From: Stomoxys calcitrans
Lineage: Eukaryota; Arthropoda; Insecta; Diptera; Muscidae
DNA: 64,000 bases
Reading direction: 5' to 3'
Assembly: GCF_963082655.1 (NCBI RefSeq)
Contig: NC_081552.1
Location: 199,624,781-199,688,780, forward strand
The stretch's first letter is position 1, and every line of letters starts with the position of its first letter. The notes beneath the pieces were generated by a model. The model saw only the letters and a list, made by a program, of their open reading frames with translations, was not told where the DNA came from and made no database searches. Made by a program: the position numbers and the translations under genes. Shown here in pieces: positions 11,116-23,090 of this stretch.

Positions 11116-12164
11116 GGAATTGGGTGATATGTGCAGATTTTAGAGATCAGCAAAATGTTGGGCTGCTTAGTGTTTTCTTTTTAAATCATTTAATTTGTTG
11201 AGCAAACTTCGTATGCAATATAGGTGAATTTTCACTGGATGACTTCAAATATCTCCATTTATTTGTTTTTTTTTCCTTAGCTTCCAATATGACTTACACA
11301 CGATTTCAATGCAAAATCATTTATCTTTCAAAAACAAAAAGCATTTTTCTTATTTATCCATTCAATAAATCTTTGCATTGCATCAGTTTATGTATGGTAA
11401 TCGCCAAATCCTGGGCATATGCGTTATCTAACATTTTATGCAATGCTATGAAAAAGCTCTAATATCTGGATTTATCATTGATTTGTAATTCAAATCTTGG
11501 AATCTATACCTCTACCCCCACTCACACATACACACACACACACATGCTACGAGATCTACACTGGGATGAAATAAATATACCATTTGCATTTGCAATCCAT
11601 AAAAATCCTACAAAGTATTATTTTATGCATTTCAAATATTTTTATATTTTTTATGGTGTGTAGCAAACATTGTATAGGGAGTAGCATACGAAGACATACC
11701 TCAATCTATTGTATGAGGAAATGCTATTTTGTGTAATGTATTGCTTAAGTTATCAACAAGGGAAAAATACCAATTATGAATATACAGTATAAGCGAATGT
11801 ATTTTATGGAAAAATATTTCGTTAACAATTGGTTATTAATGTAGGATATTGCATATTGCTTCGTTGACTCAATTTCCAGGATATAAATAACAACCACTTG
11901 CTTACAGTTCATTGATTTATTTATTCGAAATTTTTAATGGTATCGACTTGCGTAATAGTTTGAATGCTTTTAAACTTAAAAGTGACAGACGAAATACCGA
12001 CTCAGCACGAGACCCTTTAACAAGCAGCGTATGATGACAACTGTTGATATATGAAAAGAGAACTCTGTCTTCAGTTTTTTCCTTACTGGTCCTATCAAGG
12101 TTGTCCTAGATCACAATTTAAACCCGCAGTTTGCGTTTCCATCCTACATTTATGATTTAAACAA
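11116..12164. other. Unassigned stretch with a CA microsatellite
   Basis: A CA/TA-type run lies at 11524-11544. The rest is AT-rich without recognisable features. The 61-codon frame at 11478-11663 has no motif. Confidence 0.5.
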
Positions 12165-14256
12165 GTTAAAGCGTGCTAAGTTCGGCCGGGCCGAACTTTA
12201 AATACCCACCACCTCGGATATATATGTAAACCATATTTCGTCAAAATCCGGTGAAAAATTCATACCTTATGTCCCATAGCTGCTATATCGAAATATGATC
12301 CGATTTGGATCAAATACTGATGAATAAAAGTCATTGTTCAATTGTGTATAAGAAAATATTGGTTTTTTTAGTAGCTATATCTAAAATTAAATCGATCTAA
12401 AATTTCAAATTTCAGTGAAATCGGATTATAAATGCGCTTTTTATGGGGCCAAGACTTCAAATCGAGATATCGGTCTATATGACAGCTATATCCAAATATG
12501 GACCGATCTGAGCCAAGTTGAAGAAGAATGTCGAAGGGCCTAACACAACACAATGTCCCGAATTTCGGCGAAATCGGACAATAAATGCGTATTTTATGGG
12601 CCCAAGACCTTAAATCGAGAGATCGGTCTAAATGGCAGCTATATTCAAATCTGGACCGATCTTTGCCATATTTCAAAGGTATGTCGAGGGGCTCAACTTA
12701 ACTCACTGTCCCAAATTTAGGCGACATCGGACAATAAATGCGCCTTATATGGGCCCAAACACTTAAATCGAGAGATCGGTCTATATGGCAGCTATATTCA
12801 AATCTGGGCCGATCTGTACCATATTGCAGAGGTGTGTCGAGGAGCTTAACTTAACCCACTGTCCCAAATTTCGGCGAAATCGAGCAATAAATGCGCCCTT
12901 AATGGCCCAAAACCTTAATTCGAAAGATCGGTCTATATGGCAGCTAAATTCAAATCTGAACCGATCTGCACCATATTGCAGAGGCGTGTCGAGGGGCTTA
13001 AAGTAACTCACTGTCCCAAATTTGGGCGACATCGGACAATAAATGCACCTTTTATGGTCCCAAGACCTAAAATCGAGTGATCGGTCTATATGGCAGCTAT
13101 ATCGAAATATGGACCGATCTGAGCCAAATTGAAGAAGAATGTCGAAGGGCCTAACATAACTCACTCTCCCAAATTTCCGCGACATCGGACGATAAATGCG
13201 CCTCATATGGGCCCAAAACCTTAAATCGAGACATCGGTCTATATGGCAGCTATATCCAAATTTGAACCGATCTCAGCCAAATTGAAGAGGAATATCGAAG
13301 GGCCTAACACAACTCACTGTCCCAAATTTCGGAGACATCGGGCAATAAATGTGCCCTTAATGACCCAAAACCTTCATTCAAAAGATCGGTCTATATGGCA
13401 GCTATGTCCAAATTTGAACCGATCTGAGCCAAATTGAAGAAGGATGTCGAAGGACCTAACTTAACTCACTGTCCCAAATTTCGGCGACATCGGACAATAA
13501 ATGCACCTTATATGGGCCCAAACCCTTAAATCGATAGATGGGTCTATATGGCAGCTATATTCCAATCTGGGCCGATCTAGACCAAATTGAAGAAGGATGT
13601 CACTCTCCCACATTTTGGCGACAATAAATGCGCTACTTATGGGTCTAAATCCTTAAATCGAGAGATCAGTCTATATGGCAGATATGTACAAATCTGGACC
13701 GATCTGTGCCATATTGCAGACAGATGTCAAGGGGCCTTACACAACTCACTCTCCCAAATTTCGGCGACATCGGACAATAAATACGCTTTTTGTGGGCGCA
13801 AGACCTTAAATTGAAAGATCGATCCATATGGCAGCTATACCCAAATCTGGACCGATCTAGGCCAAATTGAAGAAAGATGTCGAAGGTCCTAACACAACTA
13901 ACGATCCTAAATTTCAGCAAAATCGGATAGTAATTGTGGCTTTTATGGGCCTAAGACCCTAAATCGGCGGATCGGTCTATATGACAGCTATATCCAAATC
14001 TCCAAATCGGCTATATCAAGATATAGTCCGATATTGCCCATTTTCAAACCTAACCTGTTTGTGGACAAGGTTTCAGCTCAATATCTCAAATTTTAACGAA
14101 TGTAGCGTGATTTCAACAGAAAAACAGGCAGACGGGTGGACGGACTGACATGGCTAGATCGTCTTAGATTTTAGGTCGGAAATGGATATTTCGATGTGTT
14201 GCAAACGGAATGACAAAATTAATATACCCCCATTCTTCGGTTCTGGGTATAAAAAC
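12165..14256 (-). mobile_element. Palindrome-ended element with ~153-bp subfamily A1 array
   Basis: On the minus strand the element begins TTTTTATACCC at 14256 and ends in a perfect palindrome around TTCGGCCGGGCCGAA (12178-12198), followed by TTAGCACGCTTTAACTTGTTT. The interior is about ten tandem units: GATCGG(T) landmarks fall at 12621, 12774, 12925, 13079, 13232 and 13384, giving 151-154 bp spacing. A GTCCGTCCACCCGTCTGCC-type block lies next to the head. No protein is encoded. The layout (tail hairpin, T-rich ends, central tandem repeats) resembles non-autonomous Helentron/HINE elements, but the classification is inferred. Confidence 0.8.
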
Positions 14257-14504
14257 ATAATCCCCAGTGGGGGATCTGGGTGTTATAAGAACTCGAGGGG
14301 GTTTTCCATTTTTTTATGGTCCCGTTTAAAGTGACATATCTTGTTCAAACTTCACTTAAAACACATCTGCAATATGTGCTCTTAACAAAATCATAAGAAA
14401 AAGTTAAAAGATTGAAGCAAGTTTTTTCAATAAGAACTAAGCTATGGAAATACTTTTTTGATCAAAATAAAGGAAAAATTCCACTTTTTCACATTTTCTA
14501 CTTC
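14257..14504. other. Unassigned short spacer
   Basis: Contains CCCCAGTGGGGGATCTGGG and AT-rich sequence; no gene or repeat end is assigned. Confidence 0.35.
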
Positions 14505-15664
14505 CATACCCAAATATTTTGCTGGACAGGAAATTGAACTTCAAATCCAACATTTTGGACAATGCAAGAAAGGCCACTCTTGCCCTATACACCTGCAAGA
14601 GAGCCATTGGCAAAAGTTGGGGATTCAGACCGCCTTGAATATATACTACAGTTGTCAGACATTTTATGCTATATGGTGTTGAGGTCTGGTGGACGGCGCT
14701 TCAAGAGTCCACCAACTGCTCAATACTAAACCGGATCCAAAGGAAGGCTGGTTTGTGCATCCCAGCCGCACTGAGGGCAACACCATCCGATGAACTGAAT
14801 TTAATGCTACATCTAATGCCTGGGGACATTGTGGCTAGGCAAATTGCTGCGAACACTGCCGTGAGGCTACAGGAGCTTTCTCTTTGGTCTTTGTGGCGGC
14901 TACAATATCCCATATTCCAGGCAGTGTGAATTACACCCTACCTGAGCCGCATTTTGATAAAAAGTACTGTACTACTATTTCTGATCGAATCGATTGGAAC
15001 TACGATATCCCTGGTAACAGAAGTTACCAGAAGTGCCGGGCCACAGAGATATCTCGGGGAATTCTAAAGCAGACGAGCTTGTGAGACTAGGAACTACCCT
15101 ACACACTCCAGGGACACTGGAATCTGTGGGTATGCCTTTAGCGACATGTAAACTAAGTTTTCAGGACCAGGCCCGAAGGACAACGAATGATAGATGGTCA
15201 CAAAGAGGGGGCTGTGATCATTCCAAAACTATGTGGCCTCATCTAGACTTGAAGAGGTCTACTGCGTTGCTGTCATTGGCTAAAACAGACGTCTCTGTCA
15301 TTGCGTCCGTCAGGACAGGTCACTGTCTAATGGGAAAACATGCTGACAGACTGAAGGTTGCGAGCAACGACTTTTGCAGAAGCTGTAGGGACATCGAGGA
15401 GGAACCGACTAAAGAACTCCTTCTGTGTGTGTGTGTCCCGCACTGGCAGTCAGAAGGAGTTCCATTTTTGGTTCTCATTTCTTTGATAGCCTCTATGATT
15501 TAGCGAATGTCAACTCTCGCAAGTTATTGGGCTTTTTTAAAGCGATTTGGATGGTTCAACGATAGGATCTAGAAGGCATCCTCCTTCTTATGTTCCTGTG
15601 GTATCACAATGGAAGAAAACGTCTAGCCTGATGGCTGACTGCCAATTGAACCTGACCTAACCTA
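14505..15664 (+). mobile_element. RNase H-bearing LINE, 5'-truncated, with AACCT-type tail
   Basis: Begins in the RT thumb (GQEIELQI.. out of frame; KLNFKSN in the other frame). The frame at 14666-14929 reads MLYGVEVWWTALQESTN and IAANTAVRLQELSLWS. Most of RNase H is deleted, but its last motif survives at 15033 (GHRDISGNSKADELVRLG), followed by LESVGMPLATCKLSFQDQAR and a C-terminal Cys/His cluster, RTGHCLMGKHADRLKVASND then FCRSC. The copy ends at 15649-15664 in AACCTGACCTAACCTA. Frameshifts and the RNase H deletion make it inactive. It is the same family as 29.4-31.0 kb and 39.1-41.1 kb. Confidence 0.88.
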
Positions 15665-15786
15665 CTTCCATACGGTATAACTTGGAACTGAACTATCGGA
15701 AGTTGATGCATACCGCAGCAAAGTCATTGTAAATTTTGCCACCAATCCCAATCATGCACTAAAAATTCTTAATAAATCACCATATA
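15665..15786. other. Short AT-rich spacer
   Basis: No feature seen between the LINE tail and the MITE. Confidence 0.4.
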
Positions 15787-16022
15787 TTGTGTTGCCCAAA
15801 AAGTAATTGCGGATTTTTCATATAGTCGGCGTTGGCAAATTTTTTCACAGCTTGTGACTCTATTATTGCATTCTTCCTTCTGTCAGTTATCAGCTGTTAC
15901 TATAAGCTTGCTTTAGAAAAAAAGTGTAAAAAAGGATATTTGATTAAAGTTCACTCTAAGTTTTATTAAAAATGCATTTACTTTCTTTTAAAAAATCCGC
16001 AATTACTTTTTGGGCAACCCAA
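15787..16022 (+). mobile_element. Mariner-type MITE, complete (236 bp)
   Basis: Left end TTGTGTTGCCCAAAAAGTAA and right end the reverse complement of TTGGGTTGCCCAAAAAGTAA. The inverted repeats run about 31 bp, and TA sits on both sides (15785-15786 and 16023-16024) as the Tc1/mariner target duplication. The interior has no transposase frame. The ends resemble, from memory, those of cecropia-type mariners such as Hsmar1/MADE1. The left end carries one G-to-T change, and the copy is otherwise intact. Confidence 0.92.
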
Positions 16023-16024
16023 TA

Positions 16025-16626
16025 TTTCACTTAAAATGAAATTGTATTTTTTTTTTGTCTTCACTAGCAGTTGAAACATTAGTTTTTTTGTATTGATGCG
16101 TGCCACAAAATTTTCTTCTAAGTCATATGAATGACCTTTGTCTCACTTCAAACTAGTTGATTTTTTTCCATTTCAATCCTTTTTGAGCTGAAGTAGCATC
16201 AATATCATTAATCAATTTTATTTTTGTCCTTTTTCCCACACAATTCTTTTCGCTGGCTATGTGAGAAAAGTGTTTGAAAGGAAATGCATTTTTGAATCCA
16301 AAAAAAAAAAATGAAATAACATTCAGAATGGCATAGAAAAGTTGGTGGAGTATAGCATAAGAAATGTATGAGAAAAATGAGTCAACTGCTAAGGTTTTGC
16401 TACAAACTACAGTTGGCATGAACAAAGAGGAATGTCAAAAAAGATATACCAAACGCATTTTGTTTTGATTGAACTCAAAGTGTTTTAAGTCGTTCTCTGG
16501 CTATCGGTTATTTGCATAACTTTCCAATACTTCCTAATCGGTCTAATTCGACTTGATATCTTCTTAGATGTTCAATAAGATAGTTTAAGCGTGAAATTTT
16601 GAAGTATCTACACTTTAATAGGCGAA
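16025..16626. other. Unassigned AT-rich stretch
   Basis: Contains poly(T) and poly(A) tracts (16050-16060, 16300-16310); no gene recognised. The 90-codon minus frame at 16153-16425 is low-complexity, hydrophobic and motif-free. Confidence 0.5.
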
Positions 16627-16999
16627 CAAGTAAAAGCGTGCTCCCCCATGGATTGCATTGGTCAAGTTCTTTACATGATATCTCTTTTTAGGCGAATAAA
16701 GGGTAACGTTATGCTATTTGCGCTATATCAAAATAGCCCGATCTTAACCATACTCGGTATGAATGTCACTGGGCTAAATGTCAGCGAAATCGGTTAATAA
16801 ATTGACCTTTTATGGGCCCAAAAGCTTAAATCGAAAGATCGGGAAATACACATCCACAACTGGACCACATCTTGATCTTCTTGACATTCTAAGTCGATTT
16901 AGCCGTTTTCGTCCGTCTGTCCTTCTATCGAAAGCATTCTGACTTTCGAAGGAATACAGCTAGGCGCTTGAAATTTTGGACAAATACTTCCTATTGGTG
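16627..16999 (-). repeat. Rearranged ~153-bp element fragment
   Basis: Begins with the tail motif ACAAGTAAAAGCGTGCT (reverse form), includes one A1-type unit (TTTTATGGGCCCAAAAGCTT) at about 16780-16840, then a GTCCGTCTGTCCTTCTATCG head block near 16912. Most of the array between the two ends has been lost. Confidence 0.6.
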
Positions 17000-17129
17000 T
17001 AGTTCGGTTGAGATTGCAGAATGTCCCATGAAGATTCCATTAATGAATCAATGAGTGTTGTCCGATTCAAGTTTAAGCTCCATGACAAGGGGCCTCCTTT
17101 TTATAGCCGAGTCGGCGTGCCTCACCTCA
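17000..17129 (-). mobile_element. tRNA-derived SINE, 3' half, split by a Helitron-like element
   Basis: Reverse complement of the SINE body and tail: 'TCAATGAGTGTTGTCCGATTCAAGTTTAAGCTC', then GGGGCCTCCTTTTTATAGCC. The matching 5' half is at 19291-19425 in the same orientation. About 55 bp next to the break, relative to other copies, are missing. Confidence 0.85.
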
Positions 17130-19290
17130 CTAGCTGACCCGGGATCGCTCCGCTGAGCCTTCTTTTACTTTATATGGAACAAAAGTTTCCTTTGAATATT
17201 AAAGAGCGTTTAGCGAAATACCATGCTACGAACATAAATAGTATATCGCTTGACTAACAGTTTAACAATGTAAATGCCTTTATCTGAATCCCATATGATC
17301 TTTATAGGTCTACGAATTTAAGTTTGGATGTAAGGTGTACTCCATTCTTAAAATACTTTATTTCAACCCGAAATTTTCATGATATCTGATTAAGGGGTGT
17401 TTTCGGGGGTAAAGTTGTCCCACAGGCACTTGGCCCTGAAAAAAATATCAGCATCGTGCTGTTCTCTCAAATACCATTTATTGAAACCCCATGTTGCCAT
17501 TGGCTTAAGAGGAGTTTACAGGATGAGGTGTCCCCCAAACACATGGCCCCAAAATAGGTTTTCAAATTCGTTTTCTAATCTCCAATACCTTTCATTTGAG
17601 CCACATATTGGCATGGTCGAAAAATTTTTACCCTTTGGGGGTGTTTTTTTGGGGAATGGGTGATGCCCTAAATACATGGTCCTACATTTGGATATCAAAT
17701 TCGTAGTCTGCTCCCAAATACATTTATTTGAGCCCCATATTGCGATGGTCAGTAAAAACTTGCTGTTTGTGGGGTATTTTGGGAAAGGGGGTATACCCCC
17801 AGAAAATTGGTCCCGAAAGTAGGTATCAATTCTTGCTCTACCGCCTAATCATTTAAGCTCCACATTGACATGGTCGGTAAATCTGCCCGATTTAGGGGTG
17901 TTTTAGGGATTGGGGTGGTCCCCCAATCACTAAGCCCTGAAAATATATCAGCAACGTGCTCTATTCTCATATATCTTAATATAATTTATACGAACCCCAT
18001 ATTGCCATTGGCCTCAAAATTCGATATCAAATTCGTTTTTTAATCTCATTTAAATTTCTCATTGCAAAAGTCAGCAAATATGTGCGGTTTGGGGTATTGA
18101 CCCTAACAACTATAAATATTTAGTTTCACTCTCTGTAAGACCCAAATTGTCTTGGTGAACAAATACGTCCTATTCAGGGGTTGTGATGTTGGTGGAACGT
18201 CCCCTAGACAGTTGGTCACTTATGTTGATATCAGTTACGTGGTCTACACGCAAATACCTTTAATTTGAGCCCCATATTTCCATAGTCGGCAAACATGATC
18301 GGCTTGGGGGGTGTTTTGGGGGAGGGGCGGCCACTCAGTGAATTGGTCTTTAAAATATATATCGGATAAGTGTTCTACTCTAAAAAACCCTCTTATTTGA
18401 GCCTCATATTGCAATAGTCAGCAAATACTTACTATTTGGGTGGTGTTGTGGTGTGTGGGGTGGCCCCATAGACACTTTTCCCGAATATGGATATCAGATT
18501 CGTGCTTTACTCCCAAAAACCTTTCATTTGAGCCCCATATTGCTATGGTCGTAAATTTGTACCCTTTGGGGGGATGTTTTTGGGGAGAGGCGGTCCCCCA
18601 AACACTTGGTCCCATATTTAGATATCAGATTCAAATTCTACACTCAAATACCTTTTATTTAAGCCCCATATTCCTTCCCATGGTCTGTAAATAAATCCTG
18701 TTTGGGGGGTGTTTTTGGGAAGGGATGGACCCCCGGAAACGTGGTCCCACATTTCGATATTAGATTCGAATTCTACTCGCAATTACCTTTCATTTGAGTC
18801 CCTTATTGTCGTAGTCGGTAAATATGTCCGATTTAGGGGTGTTTTCCGGGGTTGGGGTGGTCCCCCTAACACTTGGTCCCACAATTGGATGTCAGATACG
18901 TTTTCATATCCTAAATACCTTTCATTTGAGCCCCATATTGTCGTGATTGGTCCAAATATATGTTTGGTAGGTTTTAGGGTGGGGCGGCCCCCCTAGGTAC
19001 CACATCCGAAATTTGGATACCAAATTTTTATTTTTACTGTGTGAGCGCACATAACATTTCTCTTAAATCTCACCAACCATCTCCGAGATATAGCATTTCT
19101 GAAAATTAGAGTAAGGGGGAGGGTCCGTCCCCCCTTCAGATATCAACAAATTTAGCACCCTATTTTCACCACGGGATCATTATGCACCATCTGTTAAAAT
19201 TTCAAGAAAATCGGTTCAGACGTTTCTGAGTCTATAAGGAACACACAAACAAACCTACAGAAAAACACAAATTTATTTTTATATATAAGA
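17130..19290 (-). mobile_element. Helitron-like non-autonomous element with ~132-bp repeats (family B)
   Basis: Read on the minus strand it starts TCTTATATATAAAAATAAAT (19290) and ends GGGTCAGCTAG (17130). It thus has TC...CTAG termini inserted between A and T without target duplication, as expected for Helitrons. The interior is a tandem array: 'AGCCCC'/'AGCCTC' landmarks at 18268, 18400, 18531, 18662, 18797 and 18929 give 131-135 bp spacing. Typical unit blocks are CTTTCATTTGAGCCCCATAT and GTGGTCCCCCAAACACTTGG-like phrases. No Rep/helicase is present. The Helitron call rests on termini and target only. Confidence 0.72.
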
Positions 19291-19425
19291 TAGTACCTCA
19301 CAAATCTTGCCAGGATTATGAGAGGATAACTACCGCAGACAATTTTTCTGATGTTCACGCCGGGATTTTAACGCAGGCGTTCGGCGTTATAGTCGTACAT
19401 GCTAACCACAGCCCCACGGTGGTGT
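19291..19425 (-). mobile_element. tRNA-derived SINE, 5' (head) half
   Basis: On the minus strand it reads CCACCGTGGGGCTGTGGTTA (A-box region) and CGCCTGCGTTAAAATCCCGG (mutated B box), then CATCAGAAAAATTGTCTGCG, and on to TTTGTGAGGTACTA at the junction. It continues the half at 17000-17129 on the other side of the Helitron-like insertion. Confidence 0.85.
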
Positions 19426-19494
19426 TGGGCCGCTCTCTAAACTAGTGCCTGCAGTTTATTTGTTCATTTGTAAGATGCCTCATACATCTCATTA

Positions 19495-20824
19495 TACGAG
19501 GACCGCTATATAAGTTTCTGGCCTAATAATGATAATGCTAATTTTTGTCATCAAAAAAGGATTATTTTTTTACAAAGTATCCCCCAGCATAATTTATAAA
19601 ATTTTTCTTAATCTAAACCAGTTATCTAAGCACTTTTGCCACTCCGAATGTGACATCTTCAAAACATGGTTATTGAACACTTCTACAGCATCTTCGGGCA
19701 ACTAAAATAGTTGACCAAACATATTTCTTAATATGCCGGAATATGAGAACTCATTGGATGCCAAGTCAGGGCTGTACGGCGGATTATCCAACAATTCAAT
19801 GTTTTGGCCGGTCAAAAAGGCGCTAGTTTGAGACGATGTGTGAGAGCTCGTATTGTCATGGTGAGTAATGATTCGTCTTCTCTTCAGGCGATCAAGTTGT
19901 GGTATACCACTCAGAATTGATCGTCCTTCATTGCTCAAGCGGAACAGTCGCCACATGATCATTTTCGCAGAAAAAACAGACAGCTTTGTTTCAAAGTGTT
20001 TCACCACAAACTACTTTCGAAGGATTTGACCTGTCTTCGAAGACCCACACTGTGGATTGGTGTGTGTTTCGGGCTCATACCCACCGATGCACAATTCGTC
20101 ACCTGTGAAGATCTTATAAACGTATTTTGAAGTTTGCGTCAAAAATTTTTTCTTGGGTGATTATATTATCAAAAATGTATGGAATCCAAAGAGAAGAAAT
20201 CTTTTTTCACGGCAAAGTGTCCATGCAATATCGAATGTATGCTTAACAGAAATGCCCAACAAAGCCTCTATCCCTAGGCATATCACATGACGATTTTGCA
20301 TTATAAGTTCACGCACGGCTCTAATGTTCTGTGGTAAAACATCGGTTATTGGACGACCTTCACAGAGCGATCGTCGGGCGAGAACATCAGAAAATTCCAG
20401 CGGTGCTTATCCTCTACTAATGCTGGTGACATTTGTGAGGTACCACGCCATACATAAAAGACATGTCAGGACTTTTCCCCAAAGAGGTCTCGGACTGCGT
20501 CACACCGTTCGGACTTGGCTATAAAAAGGAGGCCCCCTATCGTTGAGCTTAAACTTGAATCGGACAGCACTCAGTGAAATGTGAGAAGTTTGCCTTTGTT
20601 CCCTAATGGAATCTACATGGGAAAATTTGCATTTTGCAATGCTCTTTTGTCGTAATAAAACACGCCGAAAGTTGTGAGAAATTTTCGCTCAAAGATGTTC
20701 ATGAGTTAATTCCATTTTTTGCTCCTATTGATATTTTCAACTCACTGTAAACAATTCCTATAATGGCTTTTGTCAAAACGTACTTAATACAATATTGCTA
20801 GAAACTTATATAACAGCCCTCGTA
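19495..20824 (-). mobile_element. Mariner transposon, defective, SINE-interrupted
   Basis: Imperfect terminal inverted repeats, TACGAGGACCGCTATATAAG (19495) and the reverse complement of TACGAGGGCTGTTATATAAG (ending 20824), enclose a minus-strand transposase relic. Visible motifs are TGDELCIGGYEPETH (first catalytic Asp, about 20095), THHDNTSSHTSSQTSAFL (second Asp, about 19855) and LLDNPPYSPDLASNEFS. In the last, the third acidic residue of the D34D triad is Glu. An in-frame TAG at 20011-20013 interrupts the gene. A SINE at 20362-20640 splits the N-terminal part. The C-terminal KCLDNWFRLRKIL-like tail lies near 19600-19660. It is dead. Confidence 0.88.
20362..20640 (+). mobile_element. tRNA-derived SINE lacking its head, inside the mariner
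   Basis: Runs from GAACATCAGAAAATTCCAGC through GACATTTGTGAGGTACCACG and 'GGCTATAAAAAGGAGGCCCCC' to GGGAAAATTTGCATTTTGCA. The A and B boxes are absent, so the copy is 5'-truncated. Mariner codons (GRPITDVLPQNI on the minus strand) resume immediately to the left. Confidence 0.85.
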
Positions 20825-20929
20825 ATGCCACTTATGATGAAACGAAACTTATGTGGTGAATTAAATCTACAGATTTATGCTAAATGGTTTTTTTATGGTT
20901 CAACTCACAGCGCCCCTCATGGGCCATAA

Positions 20930-21995
20930 CGGTCCAACTGTTTTCAAACAGTTGCCATATAAACCGATCTGGTATCTTGACTTCTTGAACCACTAGAGGG
21001 CGCAATTGTCATTCGATTTGGCTGAAATTTGGAATAAAATGTTTTGTTATGAATTCCAACAACTGTGCTGAAAATGGTGCAAATCGGAACATAGCATGAT
21101 ATAGCTTCCATGTAAACCGATCTGGTATCTTAACTTCTTGAGCCACTAGAGGGCGCAATTCTCATTCGATTTGGCTGAAATTTTGCATAACTTCCAACAT
21201 CTGTGCTAAGTATGGTTTTAATCGCTTTATAACCTGATATAGCTGCCATATAAACCGATCTTGGATCGTGACTTCTTGAGCCACTAGAGGGCGCAATTCG
21301 CATCCGATTTGTTGGAAATTGTGCACGAAGTATTTTGTTATGACTTCCAACATCTGTGCCAAGTATGGTTCTAATCGCTGCAGAACCTGATATAGCTGCC
21401 ATATAAACCGATCTTGGATCGTGACTTCTTGAGCCACTAGAGGGCGCAATTCTCATCCGATTTGGCTGAAATTGAGCATGAAGTGTTTTGTCATGACTTC
21501 CAACATCTGTGCTAAGTATGGTTCTAATCGCTCCATAACCTGATATAGCTGCCATATAAACCGATCTTATATCGTGACTTCTTGAGCCACTAGAGGGCGC
21601 AATTCTCATCCGAATTGTCGGAAATTTTCTACAATGTCTTCTCCCATGACCTTCAACATACGTGTCCCATATGGTCTTTGTCCATCTATAGCTTGATGCA
21701 GCTCCCATATAAACCGATCTCTCGATTATGCTGCTTGAGCCCCTACAAGGCGCAATTCTTATTCGAATGGACTGAAATATTACCAAATGACTTCTACCAT
21801 GGTCTTCAATATTCAATTAATTTATGCTCCAAATTGGACTATAACTTGATAAAGCTTCAATAGCATAACAATTCTTATCCATTATTCTTTGTTTGCCTAA
21901 AAAGAAATGCCACGCAAAGAACTCGACAAATGCGATCCATGGTGGAGGGCATATAAGATTCGGCCCCGGTCGAACTTAGCACGCTCTTACTTACT
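20930..21995 (+). mobile_element. ~153-bp subfamily A array with palindromic tail
   Basis: About six units with GCTGCCATATAAACCGATCT, CTTGAGCCACTAGAGGGCGC and GACTTCCAACATCTGTGCTA blocks, ending in the ~130-bp terminal block shared with 1-146 and 34311-34446. Its palindrome has degraded to TTCGGCCCCGGTCGAA (21959-21974). The head end is missing. The 228-codon minus frame at 21130-21816 is an array artefact. Confidence 0.8.
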
Positions 21996-22790
21996 TCTAT
22001 ATGCTCAAATATCGTCGATAAAAACCCCTGTTGAACTCTTTAATTGGAATCCAAACCTCAATTGCATAGATTTTGGTTACCCTAAGGGAATGAATAGTTT
22101 CGTGACGTTTCTCAAATGAATTTGATTGGGCATTGTGCTTAGTTGTCATGTCTTGTCTTGTCCTTCATTGTGCCAAATAACAGATTTTATTCATGTGTGT
22201 GAAGCTTGCAATACGAATTTCTCATTTAAGCCACCAATTTTTCTTGGCATTTTACAAGCATCCTTTATTGCCTGCCATCGACATGTGCATATAAATATTG
22301 ATGATCTCGTCCATTGCCTTGGCCTGTATGTGTGATTTCAGAATGAATGTGGGTGTGCGTGCGTGTGTGTGTTTGTGAATGCATGTTGGCGCTGTTTTGT
22401 TGTCAGGACTGAGATGATATGATGAGTTTCAAGTTTTATGTGCGATTTGGCAGATTGTAAATTGAAATTGCAAAATATTCATAGATGGATGAATACCAAC
22501 ACTCATACACACGCACACCCACACACACACAAACAAATGTACATATGTGCTGCAATCTCGTTGCATATTGTTGATGCACAAACATATGCAAAAGACCAAA
22601 ATTACTATTAGAGTTGCCGTTTTTCAACAAAATTAACATTTTTCGGCACTTTTTCTATTGTAGAGCCAGGCCCACTCCACCACCATGGATTCTGCAAAAA
22701 ATTACCACAATTCAACATAACTGAAAACATGTGTGTGTTTTACTCAGAAAAACAAAACAAATCGTCAAAAAATTGAACGAACCTATAAAG
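21996..22790. other. Unassigned stretch with two CA/GT microsatellites
   Basis: GT-rich at 22346-22376 and CA-rich at 22498-22535, in opposite orientation about 150 bp apart. There is no gene signal. Confidence 0.5.
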
Positions 22791-22794
22791 TATA

Positions 22795-23090
22795 TCTATT
22801 CTTGATCGTCGTAAAAATCTAACTCTAAAATCTAGCCATATCCGTCCGTCCCTCTGTCTGCTGAAATCACGAGATATTGAGCTGAAACGTTGCACATACT
22901 CTTTTTTGTCCATAGGCAGGTTAAGTTGGAAAATGGGCTATTTCGGACTATATCATAGTATAGTCCCCATATAGACCGATGTGCCGATTCGAGGTCTTGG
23001 GCCCATAAAAACCACAGACATGTGTCTCATGTGATATGATTTCGAAAATAGATACAGATATACCAAACCAATGATATCTCAATGTCTTAA
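22795..23090 (+). repeat. ~153-bp element head fragment (A1 type)
   Basis: Contains CCATATCCGTCCGTCCCTCT followed by a CGAGATATTGAGCTGAAACG block and one unit ending CCATATAGACCGATGTGCCG, as in the head-proximal parts of the complete A1 arrays. Confidence 0.65.

Noticed and set aside
21130..21816. 228-codon minus frame with 'SGSRSHDPRSVYMAAISGY' repeats
   Set aside because: Again the 51-codon period of the ~153-bp array; it ends with the array and has no independent support.
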